A stretch of 64,000 nt of DNA from Acuticoccus sp. I52.16.1 (lineage in GTDB: Bacteria > Pseudomonadota > Alphaproteobacteria > Rhizobiales > Amorphaceae): the NCBI RefSeq assembly GCF_022865125.1, contig NZ_CP094828.1:4023219-4087218 (forward strand), written 5' to 3'. Positions 27,048 through 36,233 of the stretch are shown piece after piece. Under the pieces are notes generated by a model that was given only the letters and a program-made list of their open reading frames with translations, was not told the origin of the DNA and did no database searches. Numbering within the stretch: position 1 is the stretch's first letter; each line of letters opens with the position of its first letter. Both the position numbers and the translations under genes were made by a program.

Positions 27048-27476
27048 ATGACTGTAAAGGCGATCCTTAAGGAAAAGGGCGGTGACGTCTTCTCGATGTC
27101 TCCGGATACGACTTTGGCCGCGGTTGCGCAGGAGCTATCCAGCCGGAAGATTGGCGCGTTGTTGATCATGGAAGGCGATCGACTGGCCGGGATCTTGTCG
27201 GAACGTGACATCGTCCGTCAAATCGCGGCGACGGGCGCGGCGGCGCTCGACGCGCCCGCAGCCTCGGTCATGACCAAGTCGGTCGAGACGGCCGCCTTGG
27301 ACGATCTGATCGACGACGTGATGTCGCGCATGACCACCTCGCGCTTTCGTCACATGCCGGTGGTCGAAGGCGGCCGCGTGGTCGGCCTGATCTCCATCGG
27401 CGACGTCGTGAAGCGCCGGATCGAAGCCGCCGTGCGCGAGCGTGACGAGATCCGCGACTACATCATGTCCACCTAG
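27048..27476 (+). CDS. CBS-domain protein
   Basis: A 142-residue stand-alone protein with two CBS motifs forming one Bateman module. The first has SPDTTLAAVAQELSSRKIGALLIM and GILSERDIVRQI; the second has TAALDDLIDDVMSRMTTSRFRHMPVV and GLISIGDVVKRRI. Such modules bind adenine nucleotides. No enzymatic or channel domain is attached, so it probably acts as a sensor partner. ATG 27048 follows a GAGGGAGG ribosome-binding site. Confidence 0.93.
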   Translation: MTVKAILKEKGGDVFSMSPDTTLAAVAQELSSRKIGALLIMEGDRLAGILSERDIVRQIAATGAAALDAPAASVMTKSVETAALDDLIDDVMSRMTTSRFRHMPVVEGGRVVGLISIGDVVKRRIEAAVRERDEIRDYIMST

Positions 27477-27592
27477 CGACGCGCCGCCAGGCTGCGCGAA
27501 CGTGTCGGCTCCCGCGGCCGTGGGGTGCGGCCGGGCCAGGCGGCGGACGACGGCCGCGGACGACGGAGGCGGACGACGGGGGCCGGGGCACC

Positions 27593-28033
27593 GTGCTGAG
27601 AGACTATTTCACGCAGCTGGCCGCCGGCCGCCTGGGGCGAGGGCGGTATGTCCTGCTGTGGGTGGGGCTCATCGGCTTTCTGCTCCTCGGCATGCTGCTG
27701 ATCCTGGTCGGCATGGGCGTGGGGCTCGGCGTCGCCAGCGGTGAGTTCGCTACCATGCCCGAGCGCATCGCCGACGCCATCGGCCTGCCGGCGATCGTGG
27801 CGTTGATCGTGCTGGCGCTCGCCGCCGTCTTCGCCAACCTCAACATCGTCGCCAAGCGCGCGCGTGACACGGGGCTCCCCGGGTGGCTGGTCGCGGTGGT
27901 CTATCTCCTGATCTCGGGCGGCGGCTCGCAGGCGGGGGAGAGCGGCAGCGTCGGCGGCCTCGGCCTCCTCCTCATGCTGATCCTTGCCGTGATCCCGACC
28001 GACCAGTTCCGCCGCCGCGGGCCGACCGGCTGA
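27593..28033 (+). CDS. DUF805 family small membrane protein
   Basis: A 146-residue inner-membrane protein with three to four hydrophobic helices, starting at GTG 27593. The motif GRLGRGRYVLLWVG near the N-terminus and VAKRARDTGLPGWL in the middle are typical of DUF805 (YhaH-like) proteins. The function is unknown. It converges with hisI, with 26 bp between stops. Confidence 0.78.
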   Translation: MLRDYFTQLAAGRLGRGRYVLLWVGLIGFLLLGMLLILVGMGVGLGVASGEFATMPERIADAIGLPAIVALIVLALAAVFANLNIVAKRARDTGLPGWLVAVVYLLISGGGSQAGESGSVGGLGLLLMLILAVIPTDQFRRRGPTG

Positions 28034-28059
28034 GCCGGCCCCGCGCGGTGAGCGTCCGG

Positions 28060-28470
28060 TCAGTCGACCCGCTGGAGCGCGCCGTCCGCCCCGAGCGCGC
28101 GGTAGAAGCACGAGCGCGCGCCGGTGTGGCAGGCGCCGCCGTCACCCCCGACCGTGACGCGCAGCACCAGCGCGTCCTGATCGCAGTCGACGAGGATGCG
28201 GCGCACCGTCTGGATCTGGCCCGACGTCTCGCCCTTTTTCCACAGCTCGCCGCGCGACCGGCTGAAATAGTGGACCTCGCCGGTGGCGATCGTGGCGGCG
28301 AGCGCCTCGCGGTCCATATGCGCGAGCATCAGGATCTCGCCCGACGCATCGTCGACCGCGACGGCGGTCACGAGCCCATCGGCGCCGAACTTGGGGCGGA
28401 AGGTGAGGCCGAGCTCCTGCTCGGCGGCATCGGTGCTGGGCAATTGAAGGCTTTCTGCGACACGTGTCAC
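28060..28470 (-). CDS. hisI: Phosphoribosyl-AMP cyclohydrolase
   Basis: A 136-residue monofunctional enzyme catalysing the third step of histidine synthesis. Metal-binding motifs are DCDQDAL (D95, C96, D97, D99) and CHTGARSCFYR (C114 and C121). WKKGETSG is the substrate-binding signature. There is no fused HisE domain. The start is GTG 28470; only 34 bp separate it from the divergent IscU-like start, so their promoters must overlap. Confidence 0.96.
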   Translation of the reverse strand: MTRVAESLQLPSTDAAEQELGLTFRPKFGADGLVTAVAVDDASGEILMLAHMDREALAATIATGEVHYFSRSRGELWKKGETSGQIQTVRRILVDCDQDALVLRVTVGGDGGACHTGARSCFYRALGADGALQRVD

Positions 28471-28504
28471 GACATATATCCGGGTCTGACGGAGGAGGGC
28501 CGTT

Positions 28505-28948
28505 ATGCTGAGTGACCTCTACAACGACAAGATCTTGGGGCTGGCTGCAAATATCGAGCGGCTGGGCCGGCTCGACGCGCCCGACGCTTCCGCCACGCAC
28601 CGCTCGCGGCTGTGCGGCAGTCAGGTCACCGTCGACCTCACGATGAAGGACGGCCGCGTCACCGACTTCGCCCACGACGTGAAGGCCTGTGCGCTCGGCC
28701 AGGCGTCCTCCTCCATCATGGCGCGCCATGTCATCGGCGCGACGGTGGAGGAGCTCGAGGCGGTGCACGACCAGATGGAGGCGATGCTGAAGGAGAACGG
28801 TCCGCCGCCGACCGGCGATCGCTGGGAGGAGCTGAAGTATCTGGAGCCGGTGCGCGATCACAAATCCCGCCATGCCTCCACCATGCTGACCTTCGGCGCC
28901 ACGCTGGAGGCGGCGCGCAAGGCCGCCGACGTCGCCGAGGCGGCGTGA
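28505..28948 (+). CDS. IscU/NifU-like iron-sulfur scaffold family protein
   Basis: A 147-residue protein of the IscU fold. Two of the three canonical cluster cysteines are present, C37 (RLCGSQV) and C62 (VKACALGQASSS). At the third position (SRHAS, residue 123) a histidine replaces cysteine, and the Asp that normally follows the first Cys-Gly is missing. It therefore belongs to a divergent alphaproteobacterial branch whose scaffold activity is uncertain. Its TGA overlaps the GTG of yidD (GTGA), implying coupling. No isc or suf genes are in the window. Confidence 0.85.
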   Translation: MLSDLYNDKILGLAANIERLGRLDAPDASATHRSRLCGSQVTVDLTMKDGRVTDFAHDVKACALGQASSSIMARHVIGATVEELEAVHDQMEAMLKENGPPPTGDRWEELKYLEPVRDHKSRHASTMLTFGATLEAARKAADVAEAA

Positions 28949-29253
28949 GGCCGGCCACGGCGCTGCTGCGCGGGGCCGTCGCCGTCTATCGGGTGCTGCT
29001 GTCGCCCATCATGGGCCGGCAGTGCCGCTATCTGCCCACCTGCTCGCAATATGCCGACGAGGCGTTGAAGCGTTACGGCGCGTGGACCGGGGCATGGCTG
29101 ACGCTGGCGCGGATCCTGCGCTGCAATCCCTTCGGCGCCGCCGGCTACGACCCGGTCCCGGACCTGCCGCCGGACGCTGGACGCCGCCCCTGGCGCCACG
29201 CCCGCTGGACCGCGCGCCACATGGACCCCGACACCCGCCTCGACAGCCGCTAG
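28945..29253 (+). CDS. yidD: Membrane protein insertion efficiency factor YidD
   Basis: A 102-residue protein with the family motif YRVLLSPIMGRQCRYLPTCSQYADEAL and a following RILRCNPF segment. YidD associates with the inner membrane near the YidC insertase and assists membrane protein insertion. GTG 28945 overlaps the preceding stop. The C-terminal tail after residue 75 is Arg/Asp-rich and variable. Here yidD is separated from rnpA/yidC and coupled to an IscU-like gene. Confidence 0.93.
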   Translation: MRPATALLRGAVAVYRVLLSPIMGRQCRYLPTCSQYADEALKRYGAWTGAWLTLARILRCNPFGAAGYDPVPDLPPDAGRRPWRHARWTARHMDPDTRLDSR

Positions 29254-29266
29254 AGCGAGACATCTC

Positions 29267-29779
29267 CTAAGTGACCGGGCAGTCCGTCACGTCGAGCTCG
29301 ATGTCGACGCGGCTGGTGCTCTCGTAGGCGAGCCCCTCCAGGTTCACGTAGAGGGTGCGCCCGTTCAGCGTGATGTCGGCATCGCTCACGGGCAGTGTCG
29401 TCGTGCGGGTGTCGACGCGGGCGGTGTTGAAGATCAGGCAATCGGGCGTGAACGAGAGGACGTAGCCGTTGAACGTGGCGTCCGCAATCAGGCCGGGCGG
29501 GGATGGCGTGAAGCTGATCTCGATACGGTGGGCGGAGATGTCGACCGTGACGGGCACGACGTCGAGCCCGTTCTGCACGCCTTCGGGGATCAGCCCGAAC
29601 TCGACCTGCTCGGTGATCGTCGCCGTATGGACGAGGCCCTGGTAGCGCGGGTGCCGGGGGTCGTCGTAGGCGAGCACGTTGAACGCGGCCGTGCGGCCGA
29701 TCAGCGAGTCGGCCGCGGCGGGGACGGCGGCACCAAAGGCCAGGATGGCGACGAGGCCGAGCGGGACGCGGTGAGGCAT
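29267..29779 (-). CDS. Secreted hypothetical protein
   Basis: A 170-residue exported protein with signal peptide VAILAFGAAVPAAADS. The mature part is rich in beta-strand patterns (FNVLAYDD, VEFGLIPEG, RIEISFTP, DITLNGRTLYVNLEGL, RVDIELDVTDC) and has two cysteines that could form a disulfide. No known domain is recognised. The ribosome-binding site is enclosed in a hairpin (29783–29807). It converges with yidD, with 13 bp between. Confidence 0.7.
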   Translation of the reverse strand: MPHRVPLGLVAILAFGAAVPAAADSLIGRTAAFNVLAYDDPRHPRYQGLVHTATITEQVEFGLIPEGVQNGLDVVPVTVDISAHRIEISFTPSPPGLIADATFNGYVLSFTPDCLIFNTARVDTRTTTLPVSDADITLNGRTLYVNLEGLAYESTSRVDIELDVTDCPVT

Positions 29780-29782
29780 GGA

Positions 29783-29807
29783 CCCTCCGAGAGGAACACC
29801 CGGAGGG
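29783..29807 (-). promoter_or_regulatory. Hairpin sequestering the ribosome-binding site of the secreted hypothetical protein
   Basis: On the minus strand CCCTCCG (29807–29801) can pair with CGGAGGG (29789–29783), which contains the GGAGG ribosome-binding site four bases before ATG 29779. The 7-bp stem with an 11-base loop would mask the site. Confidence 0.45.
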
Positions 29808-29874
29808 CGTTCGGCCGGGGCAAACTAGCGCGTGCCCGTCCCGGCGTCGAACGTTCGACCGTGCCGTGATGCGG

Positions 29875-29985
29875 TCAGCGGCCGTGGCGGGCGATGTTGG
29901 CCTGCTCGCGCGGCGGGGCCATCAGCGTCATCGCGGCGTAGAACGCGCGCCGCAGGGACCGGGAGGAGAGAACATACAAGATCAT
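29875..29985 (-). CDS. Possible small protein (36 aa)
   Basis: A short frame reads MILYVLSSRSLRRAFYAAM, then a tail ending in NIARHGR. Composition (Tyr, Phe, Met, balanced charge) is less biased than shadow frames nearby, and it could be an amphipathic small protein. There is no good ribosome-binding site, so it remains doubtful. Confidence 0.28.
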   Translation of the reverse strand: MILYVLSSRSLRRAFYAAMTLMAPPREQANIARHGR

Positions 29986-30271
29986 CGGATCGGGCTTTCG
30001 GCTGGGGTTGGCGGCATCACCTGCCGCTGAAGAGCACATGGGGCGTCGACGCCCGGTTGTGCACCAAAGATGTGCGATATCTGCCGCGCAAAAGTGCATA
30101 GCGCCGTCCGCATGAGCCGTCCGCTCGGCCGCGCCGGCCCCGGCGTGTGGATCGTCGGGACGAAGCGCGCCGCGTGGTGGGAGTGTGGCGCCGGGCGGTG
30201 TATGGGTGGGCGACTGCGGCGAAGCGAGGGTCTGGCGATCCGGGGCAGGGCGGCGGCTCGGGAGGGCAGTG

Positions 30272-32509
30272 TTGAGCGATAGCGACGATACATCCGTGGA
30301 TCTGAAGGCGGCTCTCGAGGAGCGCTATCTCGCCTACGCGCTGTCGACGATCATGCACCGCGCGTTGCCGGACGTGCGCGACGGCATGAAGCCGGTCCAC
30401 CGGCGCATCCTCTTCGCCATGCGCCAGCTGCGGCTGGACCCGGGGCAGGCCTTCAAGAAGTCCGCCCGTGTGGTCGGCGACGTGATCGGTAAATATCACC
30501 CGCACGGCGACACCGCGGTCTACGATGCGCTGGTGCGCCTCGCGCAGGACTTCGCGGTGCGCTACCCGCTGGTCGACGGGCAGGGCAATTTCGGCACCGT
30601 CGACGGCGACGGCGCCGCCGCCATGCGCTACACCGAGGCGCGCATGACCGACGTCGCACGCCTCCTGCTCGACGGGCTCGACGAGGACGCGGTCGACTTT
30701 CGCGACACCTACGACGGCTCCGAGCGCGAGCCGGTGGTGCTGCCGGGGGGCTTCCCCAACCTGCTGGCCAACGGCGCCTCCGGCATCGCGGTCGGCATGG
30801 CGACCAACGTGCCGCCGCACAACGCGGCCGAGATCGCCGAGGCGGCGCTGCACCTCATCAAGCACCCGAGCGCCCGGCTGGAGACGCTGTTCGACCCGCA
30901 GAACGGTCCCATCATGGGGCCCGACTTTCCGACCGGCGGCGTCGTCGTCGAGAGTGCGTCGTCGATGGCCGAGGCCTACCGCACCGGGCGCGGCGGCTTC
31001 CGCACCCGCGCCCGCTGGGAGACGGAGGATCTCGGCCGCGGGACCTGGCAGATCATCGTCACCGAGATCCCCTACCAGGTGCAGAAATCGCGCCTGATCG
31101 AGCGGATCGCCGAACTCTTGGACCAGAAGAAGCTGCCGCTGCTGGCCGACGTGCGCGACGAGAGCGCGGAGGACATCCGCATCGTCCTGGAGCCGCGCGC
31201 CAAGACCGTGGACGGCACGGTGCTCATGGAAAGCCTCTTCCGCGTCACCGATCTCGAGACGCGCATCTCGCTCAACATGAACATCCTGATGGGCGGGCAG
31301 GTGCCCCGCGTTGTCGGCCTGATCGAGGTCATCCAGGCCTGGCTCGACCATCTGAAGGAGGTCGCCGTCCGGCGGGCGCAGCATCGGCTGGAGAAGGTGG
31401 TTCACCGCCTGGAGATCCTGGCCGGCTTCCTCATCGTCTACCTCGACCTCGACCGGGTGATTGCGATCATCCGCTACGAGGACCACCCCAAGGAGCAGCT
31501 GATCGAGGTCTTCGAGCTGACCGACGTGCAGGCCGAGGCGATCCTCAACATGCGCCTGCGGTCGCTGCGCAAGCTCGAAGAGATGGAGATCCGCAAGGAG
31601 CACGAGTCGCTGACCGCCGAGCGGGCGAGGCTCGAAGAGCTGCTCGGCTCGGACGACAAGCAGTGGCAGAAGGTCGCCGGAACGGTGCGGGAGGTGAAGA
31701 AGCTCTTCGGCCCCGACACCCCGCTCGGCAAGCGCCGCACGACCTTCGGCGACGCGCCGACGACGATCAGCCCCGACATCGTCGCCGAGGCGATGATCGA
31801 GCGCGAGCCGGTCACGGTCGTTCTGTCGCAGAAGGGCTGGGTGCGGGCGCTGCGCGGCCATACCGACGACTTCGAGAAGCTGGCTTTCCGCCAGGACGAC
31901 CAGATGGGCTCGTGGTTCCACGCCCAGACCACCGACAAGTTGCTAGTGCTCGCCAGCGACGGCCGCGTCTACACCCTGGGGGCCGACAAGCTGCCCGGCG
32001 GGCGCGGCCACGGCGAGCCGCTGCGGCTGATCCTCGAACTGTCCGGCGGGGTCGAGATCTCGGCGATGTTCGTCTACCAGGCGGACGCGCAATGGCTGAT
32101 CGCCTCGAAGGTGGGCCGCGGGTTCATCGTCGGCGGGGACGATCTCATCGGCAACACCAAGCGCGGGCGGCAGGTCATGTCGCCGGCGGACGGGGACATC
32201 GCGATGCTGGCGGTGCGGGCGGACGGCGACCATGTCGCGGTGATCGGCGAGAACCGCAAACTCCTGGTGTTCCCGATCGAGCAGGTGCCGACACTCGCCC
32301 GCGGCCGGGGCGTGCGGCTGCAGCGCTACAAGGACGGCGGCCTATCGGACATCAAGACCTTCGTCGGCGCGGACGGGCTGACCTGGCGCGACAAGTCCGG
32401 GCGCGAGCACCGCCGCACGATGGACGACCTCGCCGACTGGCGCGGCGAGCGCGCCTCGGCCGGCCGCATGGCGCCCCAGGGCATGCCCCGCACGAACAAG
32501 TTCCGCTGA
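30272..32509 (+). CDS. parC: DNA topoisomerase IV subunit A
   Basis: A 745-residue type IIA topoisomerase subunit that decatenates chromosomes with ParE. The breakage-reunion domain shows [35 protein letters not shown] and the catalytic tyrosine Y120 in [10 protein letters not shown]. The C-terminal beta-propeller region has degenerate blades ([27 protein letters not shown]) and is shorter than that of GyrA, without a GyrA box, favouring ParC. At the quinolone-determining positions it has Thr81 and Asp85 (E. coli Ser80/Glu84). TTG 30272 is preferred over GTG 30269 because of spacing from GGAGGG. Confidence 0.95.
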   Translation: MSDSDDTSVDLKAALEERYLAYALSTIMHRALPDVRDGMKPVHRRILFAMRQLRLDPGQAFKKSARVVGDVIGKYHPHGDTAVYDALVRLAQDFAVRYPLVDGQGNFGTVDGDGAAAMRYTEARMTDVARLLLDGLDEDAVDFRDTYDGSEREPVVLPGGFPNLLANGASGIAVGMATNVPPHNAAEIAEAALHLIKHPSARLETLFDPQNGPIMGPDFPTGGVVVESASSMAEAYRTGRGGFRTRARWETEDLGRGTWQIIVTEIPYQVQKSRLIERIAELLDQKKLPLLADVRDESAEDIRIVLEPRAKTVDGTVLMESLFRVTDLETRISLNMNILMGGQVPRVVGLIEVIQAWLDHLKEVAVRRAQHRLEKVVHRLEILAGFLIVYLDLDRVIAIIRYEDHPKEQLIEVFELTDVQAEAILNMRLRSLRKLEEMEIRKEHESLTAERARLEELLGSDDKQWQKVAGTVREVKKLFGPDTPLGKRRTTFGDAPTTISPDIVAEAMIEREPVTVVLSQKGWVRALRGHTDDFEKLAFRQDDQMGSWFHAQTTDKLLVLASDGRVYTLGADKLPGGRGHGEPLRLILELSGGVEISAMFVYQADAQWLIASKVGRGFIVGGDDLIGNTKRGRQVMSPADGDIAMLAVRADGDHVAVIGENRKLLVFPIEQVPTLARGRGVRLQRYKDGGLSDIKTFVGADGLTWRDKSGREHRRTMDDLADWRGERASAGRMAPQGMPRTNKFR

Positions 32510-32510
32510 G

Positions 32511-32532
32511 GCCGGCGCGCAGGGGCGCCGGC
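32511..32532. terminator. Bidirectional hairpin between parC and mmsB
   Basis: A perfect 8-bp stem GCCGGCGC/GCGCCGGC with a 6-base loop starts just after the parC stop, in a 49-bp convergent gap. No T run. Confidence 0.5.
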
Positions 32533-32558
32533 TCGCGTGCCGGTCGTGCGGCGGTGGA

Positions 32559-33461
32559 TCAGTCCGCCGGGCCCGAGTGGTCGGCGCCGCGCAGGAAGTT
32601 GATGATCCCGGAGAAGTCGCGCCCGCCTTCGCCCAGCTGGTCGAACAGCTTGTAGAGCTGCCGGGCCTCGGCGCCGAGGGGGGTGGCCGCGCCGGAGGAG
32701 AGGGCGGCGTCCTGCGCCAAGGTGAGGTCCTTCAGCATCAGCTCCGCCGAGAAGCCGGGGGTGTAGCCTTTGTTGGCGGGTGAGGTCGGCACCGGGCCGG
32801 GCACCGGGCAGTAGGTCGTCAGCGACCAGCACTGGCCGGACGAGGTCGACGCCACGTCGTAGAGGGCCTGGTGCGACAGGCCGAGCTTCTCGGCCAGGAC
32901 GAAGGCCTCGGCGACGCCGATCATCGAGATGCCGAGGATCATGTTGTTGCAGATCTTCGCCGCCTGGCCGGCGCCCGGATCGCCGCAATGGACCACCTTC
33001 TTGCCCATCGCCTCCAGCACCGGCCCGCCGACGGCGAAGGCGGACTTGGAGCCGCCGACCATGAACGTCAGCGTGCCGGCTTCCGCACCACCGGTGCCGC
33101 CGGAGACCGGGGCGTCCAGCGTCAGGCGGCCGCGCCCCTCGACGAGGGCGTGCGCCTCGCGGGCGCTGGCGACGTCGATGGTGGAGCAGTCGACCAGGAG
33201 GGCCCCGTCCTCGGCGAGGCCCGCCAGCTCGCCCCAGACGGCGGTGACGTGCCGGCCGGCGGGCAGCATGGTGATGATGATCCTGGCGCCTTCCACGGCG
33301 GTCGCCACGGACGAGGCGACGGCGAGGCCGCGCGCCTTGGCGTCGTCGCAGGCCTTCGTGGAGAGGTCGAAGACGACGACGTCGTACCCCGCCTCGGCGA
33401 GGTTGGCGGCCATCGGGCCCCCCATGTTGCCCACGCCGATGAATGCCGTTTTCTCGGCCAT
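32559..33461 (-). CDS. mmsB: 3-hydroxyisobutyrate dehydrogenase
   Basis: A 300-residue NAD-dependent beta-hydroxyacid dehydrogenase oxidising 3-hydroxyisobutyrate to methylmalonate semialdehyde in valine degradation. The Rossmann motif FIGVGNMGGPMAANL, the substrate motif DAPVSGGTGGAEAGTL and the catalytic lysine in GAGQAAKICNNM are present. ATG 33461 has AGGAGGAAC upstream. It is the last gene of the mmsA–acyl-CoA dehydrogenase–mmsB operon, 29 bp after the dehydrogenase. Confidence 0.95.
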   Translation of the reverse strand: MAEKTAFIGVGNMGGPMAANLAEAGYDVVVFDLSTKACDDAKARGLAVASSVATAVEGARIIITMLPAGRHVTAVWGELAGLAEDGALLVDCSTIDVASAREAHALVEGRGRLTLDAPVSGGTGGAEAGTLTFMVGGSKSAFAVGGPVLEAMGKKVVHCGDPGAGQAAKICNNMILGISMIGVAEAFVLAEKLGLSHQALYDVASTSSGQCWSLTTYCPVPGPVPTSPANKGYTPGFSAELMLKDLTLAQDAALSSGAATPLGAEARQLYKLFDQLGEGGRDFSGIINFLRGADHSGPAD

Positions 33462-33490
33462 TGTGGTTCCTCCTGAAGTGTGGGCGCGGC

Positions 33491-34636
33491 TCAGCGGCCG
33501 GCGGTCAGCGACCGGGCGATGATGAGGCGCATGATCTCGTTGGTGCCTTCGAGGATCTGGTGGACCCTCAGGTCGCGCACGATCTTCTCGATCCCGTATT
33601 CGGACAAATAGCCGTAACCGCCGTGGAGTTGCAGCGCCTGGTTGGCGACGTCGGAGCCCGCGTCGGTGACGAAGCGCTTGGCCATGGCGCAGAGCTTGGT
33701 GGCGTCGGGCGCCTTGGCGTCGAGCGCGGCGGCGGCGCGCCACAGGAAGGTGCGGGCGGCCTCCAGCTCGGTCGCCATGTCGGCGAGGCGGAATTGCAGG
33801 GCCTGGAATTCGTTGAGCGCACTGCCGAAGGCCCGCCGCTCGGCCATGTAGGCGAGCGTCTTGTCGAGTGCGGCCTGTGCCCCGCCCAGCGAGCAGGCGG
33901 CGATGTTGAGCCGCCCGCCGTCGAGCCCGGCCATCGCGATCTTGAAACCGACGCCCTCTTCGCCCAACCGGGCCGAGGGGGGGACGCGCGCGCCGTCCAT
34001 CACCACGGTGCGGGTCGGTTGCGCGTTCCACCCCATCTTGCGCTCGTTGGCGCCGAACGACAGCCCCGGCGTGTCGCCCGGCACCAGGAAGGTCGAGATG
34101 CCACGCGGCCCGTCCTCCCCCGTGCGCGCCATGACGACGTAGAGCCCCGAGGCGCCGGCGCCGGAAATGAACTGCTTCTGCCCGTCGAGGACGTAATCGT
34201 CGCCCTCGCGCCGGGCGCGGGTCTTGAGGGCGGCCGCGTCGGAGCCGGCTGCGGGCTCGGTGAGGCAGTAGCTCGCCAGGGTCTCCATCGTGGCGAGCCC
34301 CGGAATCCACTCCCGGCGCTGCTCCTCGTTGCCGAAGCGGTCGATCATCCAGGCGCACATGTTGTGGATCGAGATGTAGGCCGACACGGTGGGGCAGCCG
34401 GTGGCGAGCGCCTCGAAGACGATCGCCGCGTCGAGCCGGGACAGGGCCGACCCGCCGACGTCCTCGGCGACGTAGATCGCGCCGAAGCCCAAGGCGGCCG
34501 CCGCGCGCAGCGTCTCGACCGGGAAGGTCTTCGTCTCGTCCCACTCCAGCGCGTGGGGGGCGATCTCGCTGGCGGCGAACTCGGAGGCCATCTCGCGGAT
34601 GGCCTCCTGCTCTTCGGTGGGGGTGAAACCGATCAC
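33491..34636 (-). CDS. Acyl-CoA dehydrogenase (probable isobutyryl-CoA dehydrogenase)
   Basis: A 381-residue FAD flavoprotein. ACAD signatures are CLTEPAAGSDAAALKT and QALQLHGGYGYLSEYGIEK; the catalytic Glu lies in ILEGTNEIMR, the position used by short/branched-chain dehydrogenases. Its place between mmsA and mmsB strongly suggests isobutyryl-CoA oxidation to methacrylyl-CoA. The start is GTG 34636, five bases after the mmsA stop. Electrons would pass to ETF; no etf genes are in the window. Confidence 0.92.
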   Translation of the reverse strand: MIGFTPTEEQEAIREMASEFAASEIAPHALEWDETKTFPVETLRAAAALGFGAIYVAEDVGGSALSRLDAAIVFEALATGCPTVSAYISIHNMCAWMIDRFGNEEQRREWIPGLATMETLASYCLTEPAAGSDAAALKTRARREGDDYVLDGQKQFISGAGASGLYVVMARTGEDGPRGISTFLVPGDTPGLSFGANERKMGWNAQPTRTVVMDGARVPPSARLGEEGVGFKIAMAGLDGGRLNIAACSLGGAQAALDKTLAYMAERRAFGSALNEFQALQFRLADMATELEAARTFLWRAAAALDAKAPDATKLCAMAKRFVTDAGSDVANQALQLHGGYGYLSEYGIEKIVRDLRVHQILEGTNEIMRLIIARSLTAGR

Positions 34637-34641
34637 CGCCG

Positions 34642-36138
34642 TCAGCCCATTGTCGGGATGACGAACTCGGCACCCTCCTTCACGCCCGAGGGCCAGCGGG
34701 AGGTGACGGTCTTGGTCTTGGTGTAGAAGCGCACCGAATCCGGCCCATGCTGGTTGAGGTCGCCGAAGCCGGAGCGCTTCCAGCCGCCGAAGGTGTGGTA
34801 GGCGACCGGCACCGGGATCGGCACGTTGACCCCCACCATGCCGACCTGCACGCGGGACACGAAATCGCGCGCCGCATCGCCGTCGCGGGTGAAGATGGCG
34901 ACGCCGTTGCCGTACTCGTGGTCGGTGGCGAGGGCGAGCGCGTCCTCGTAGGTCTTGGCGCGCAGCACGGAGAGGACGGGACCGAAGATCTCCTGCTTGT
35001 AGATCTCCATGTCCGGCGTCACCTCGTCGAACAGGCAGCCGCCGATGAAGAAGCCGTTCTCGTAGCCCTGCATCTTGAAGTCGCGCCCGTCGACGGCGAG
35101 CTTGGCGCCTTCCTCGACCCCCTTGTCGATCAGCCCGCGCACGCGCTTGACCGCCGCGGCGGTCACCAGCGGGCCGTAGTCGGCGGCCATGTCGGTGGAG
35201 GGGCCGATCTTCAGCGCCTCGACGCGGGGGATCATCTTCTCCATCAGCCGGTCGGCCGTCGCCTCGCCCACCGGCACCGCGGCCGAGATCGCCATGCAGC
35301 GCTCGCCGGCCGAGCCGTAGCCGGCGCCAATCAGCGCGTCGACGGTCTGGTCCATGTCGGCGTCGGGCATGATGATGGCGTGGTTCTTGGCGCCGCCGAA
35401 GCACTGGGCGCGTTTGCCCGTCTTCGCCGCCTCGGCATAGATGTACTGGGCGATGTCGGACGAGCCGACGAAGCCGACGGCGGCGATGTCGGGGTCGGTC
35501 AGGATCGCGTCGACGGCCGTCTTGTCGCCGTTGACGACGTTGAGGACGCCCTTCGGCAGCCCCGCCTCGACGAAGAGCTCGGCGAGGCGCATCGGCACCG
35601 ACGGGTCGCGCTCGGACGGCTTGAGGATGAAGGCGTTGCCGCAGGCGAGGGCGGGGGCGCACTTCCACAGCGGGATCATGGCGGGGAAGTTGAACGGGGT
35701 GATGCCGGCCACCACGCCGAGCGGCTGGCGCAGGGAGTAGACGTCGATCCCAGGTCCGGCGCCCTCGGTATACTCGCCCTTCAGGAGGTGCGGGATACCG
35801 CACGCGAACTCGACGACTTCGAGGCCGCGCTGGATGTCGCCGCGTGCGTCCGGCACCGTCTTGCCGTGCTCGCTGGCGAGGAGTTTGGCGAGGTCCTCGA
35901 ACTCGTCCTGCACCAGTTGCAGGAACTTCATCATCACGCGGGCGCGCCGCTGCGGGTTCTGCGCCGCCCAGTCCGGTTGCGCGGCCTTGGCGTTCTCGAC
36001 CGCCTGACGCAGCTCCTCGGTGCCGGCGAGCGCGACCTGCGCCTGCACGTCACCGGTCGACGGGTTGAAGACGTCCGCCGTGCGCCCGCTGCGCCCGGCG
36101 ACCCGCTGGCCGCCGATAAAATGCCCGATCTCGCGCAT
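34642..36138 (-). CDS. mmsA: Methylmalonate-semialdehyde dehydrogenase (CoA-acylating)
   Basis: A 498-residue aldehyde dehydrogenase producing propionyl-CoA from methylmalonate semialdehyde, NAD and CoA. Motifs are FNFPAMIPLWKCAPALACGN, GSSDIAQYIY, and the nucleophile cysteine in GERCMAISAAVPVG. The MmsA-type insert KNHAIIMPDADMDQ distinguishes it from ordinary ALDHs. It is the first gene of a three-gene valine/isobutyrate operon and is divergent from a LysR regulator across 95 bp. Confidence 0.95.
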   Translation of the reverse strand: MREIGHFIGGQRVAGRSGRTADVFNPSTGDVQAQVALAGTEELRQAVENAKAAQPDWAAQNPQRRARVMMKFLQLVQDEFEDLAKLLASEHGKTVPDARGDIQRGLEVVEFACGIPHLLKGEYTEGAGPGIDVYSLRQPLGVVAGITPFNFPAMIPLWKCAPALACGNAFILKPSERDPSVPMRLAELFVEAGLPKGVLNVVNGDKTAVDAILTDPDIAAVGFVGSSDIAQYIYAEAAKTGKRAQCFGGAKNHAIIMPDADMDQTVDALIGAGYGSAGERCMAISAAVPVGEATADRLMEKMIPRVEALKIGPSTDMAADYGPLVTAAAVKRVRGLIDKGVEEGAKLAVDGRDFKMQGYENGFFIGGCLFDEVTPDMEIYKQEIFGPVLSVLRAKTYEDALALATDHEYGNGVAIFTRDGDAARDFVSRVQVGMVGVNVPIPVPVAYHTFGGWKRSGFGDLNQHGPDSVRFYTKTKTVTSRWPSGVKEGAEFVIPTMG

Positions 36139-36173
36139 ATCCGTCCCTCATTGCTTTGCTTTTGTCGAAGCCT

Positions 36174-36189
36174 TGCACGCAGCGATGCA
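36174..36189. promoter_or_regulatory. Candidate LysR-type operator between mmsA and the LysR gene
   Basis: TGCA-N8-TGCA lies in the 95-bp divergent region, 36 bp from the mmsA start and 45 bp from the LysR start. It has interrupted dyad symmetry of the scale LysR regulators use, but the match is short. Confidence 0.3.
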
Positions 36190-36233
36190 CAGCCATAGGC
36201 TCACAAGATCACATCCGGTGTGCGTAAATCCAC

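Larger units (their letters stand above)
29780..30271. other. Intergenic region upstream of parC
   Basis: A 492-bp region between divergent genes. It contains the hairpin at 29783–29807 and one possible small frame (29875–29985, minus). No RNA gene was recognised. The parC promoter should lie in the second half, and GGAGGG (30261–30266) is its ribosome-binding site. Confidence 0.5.
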
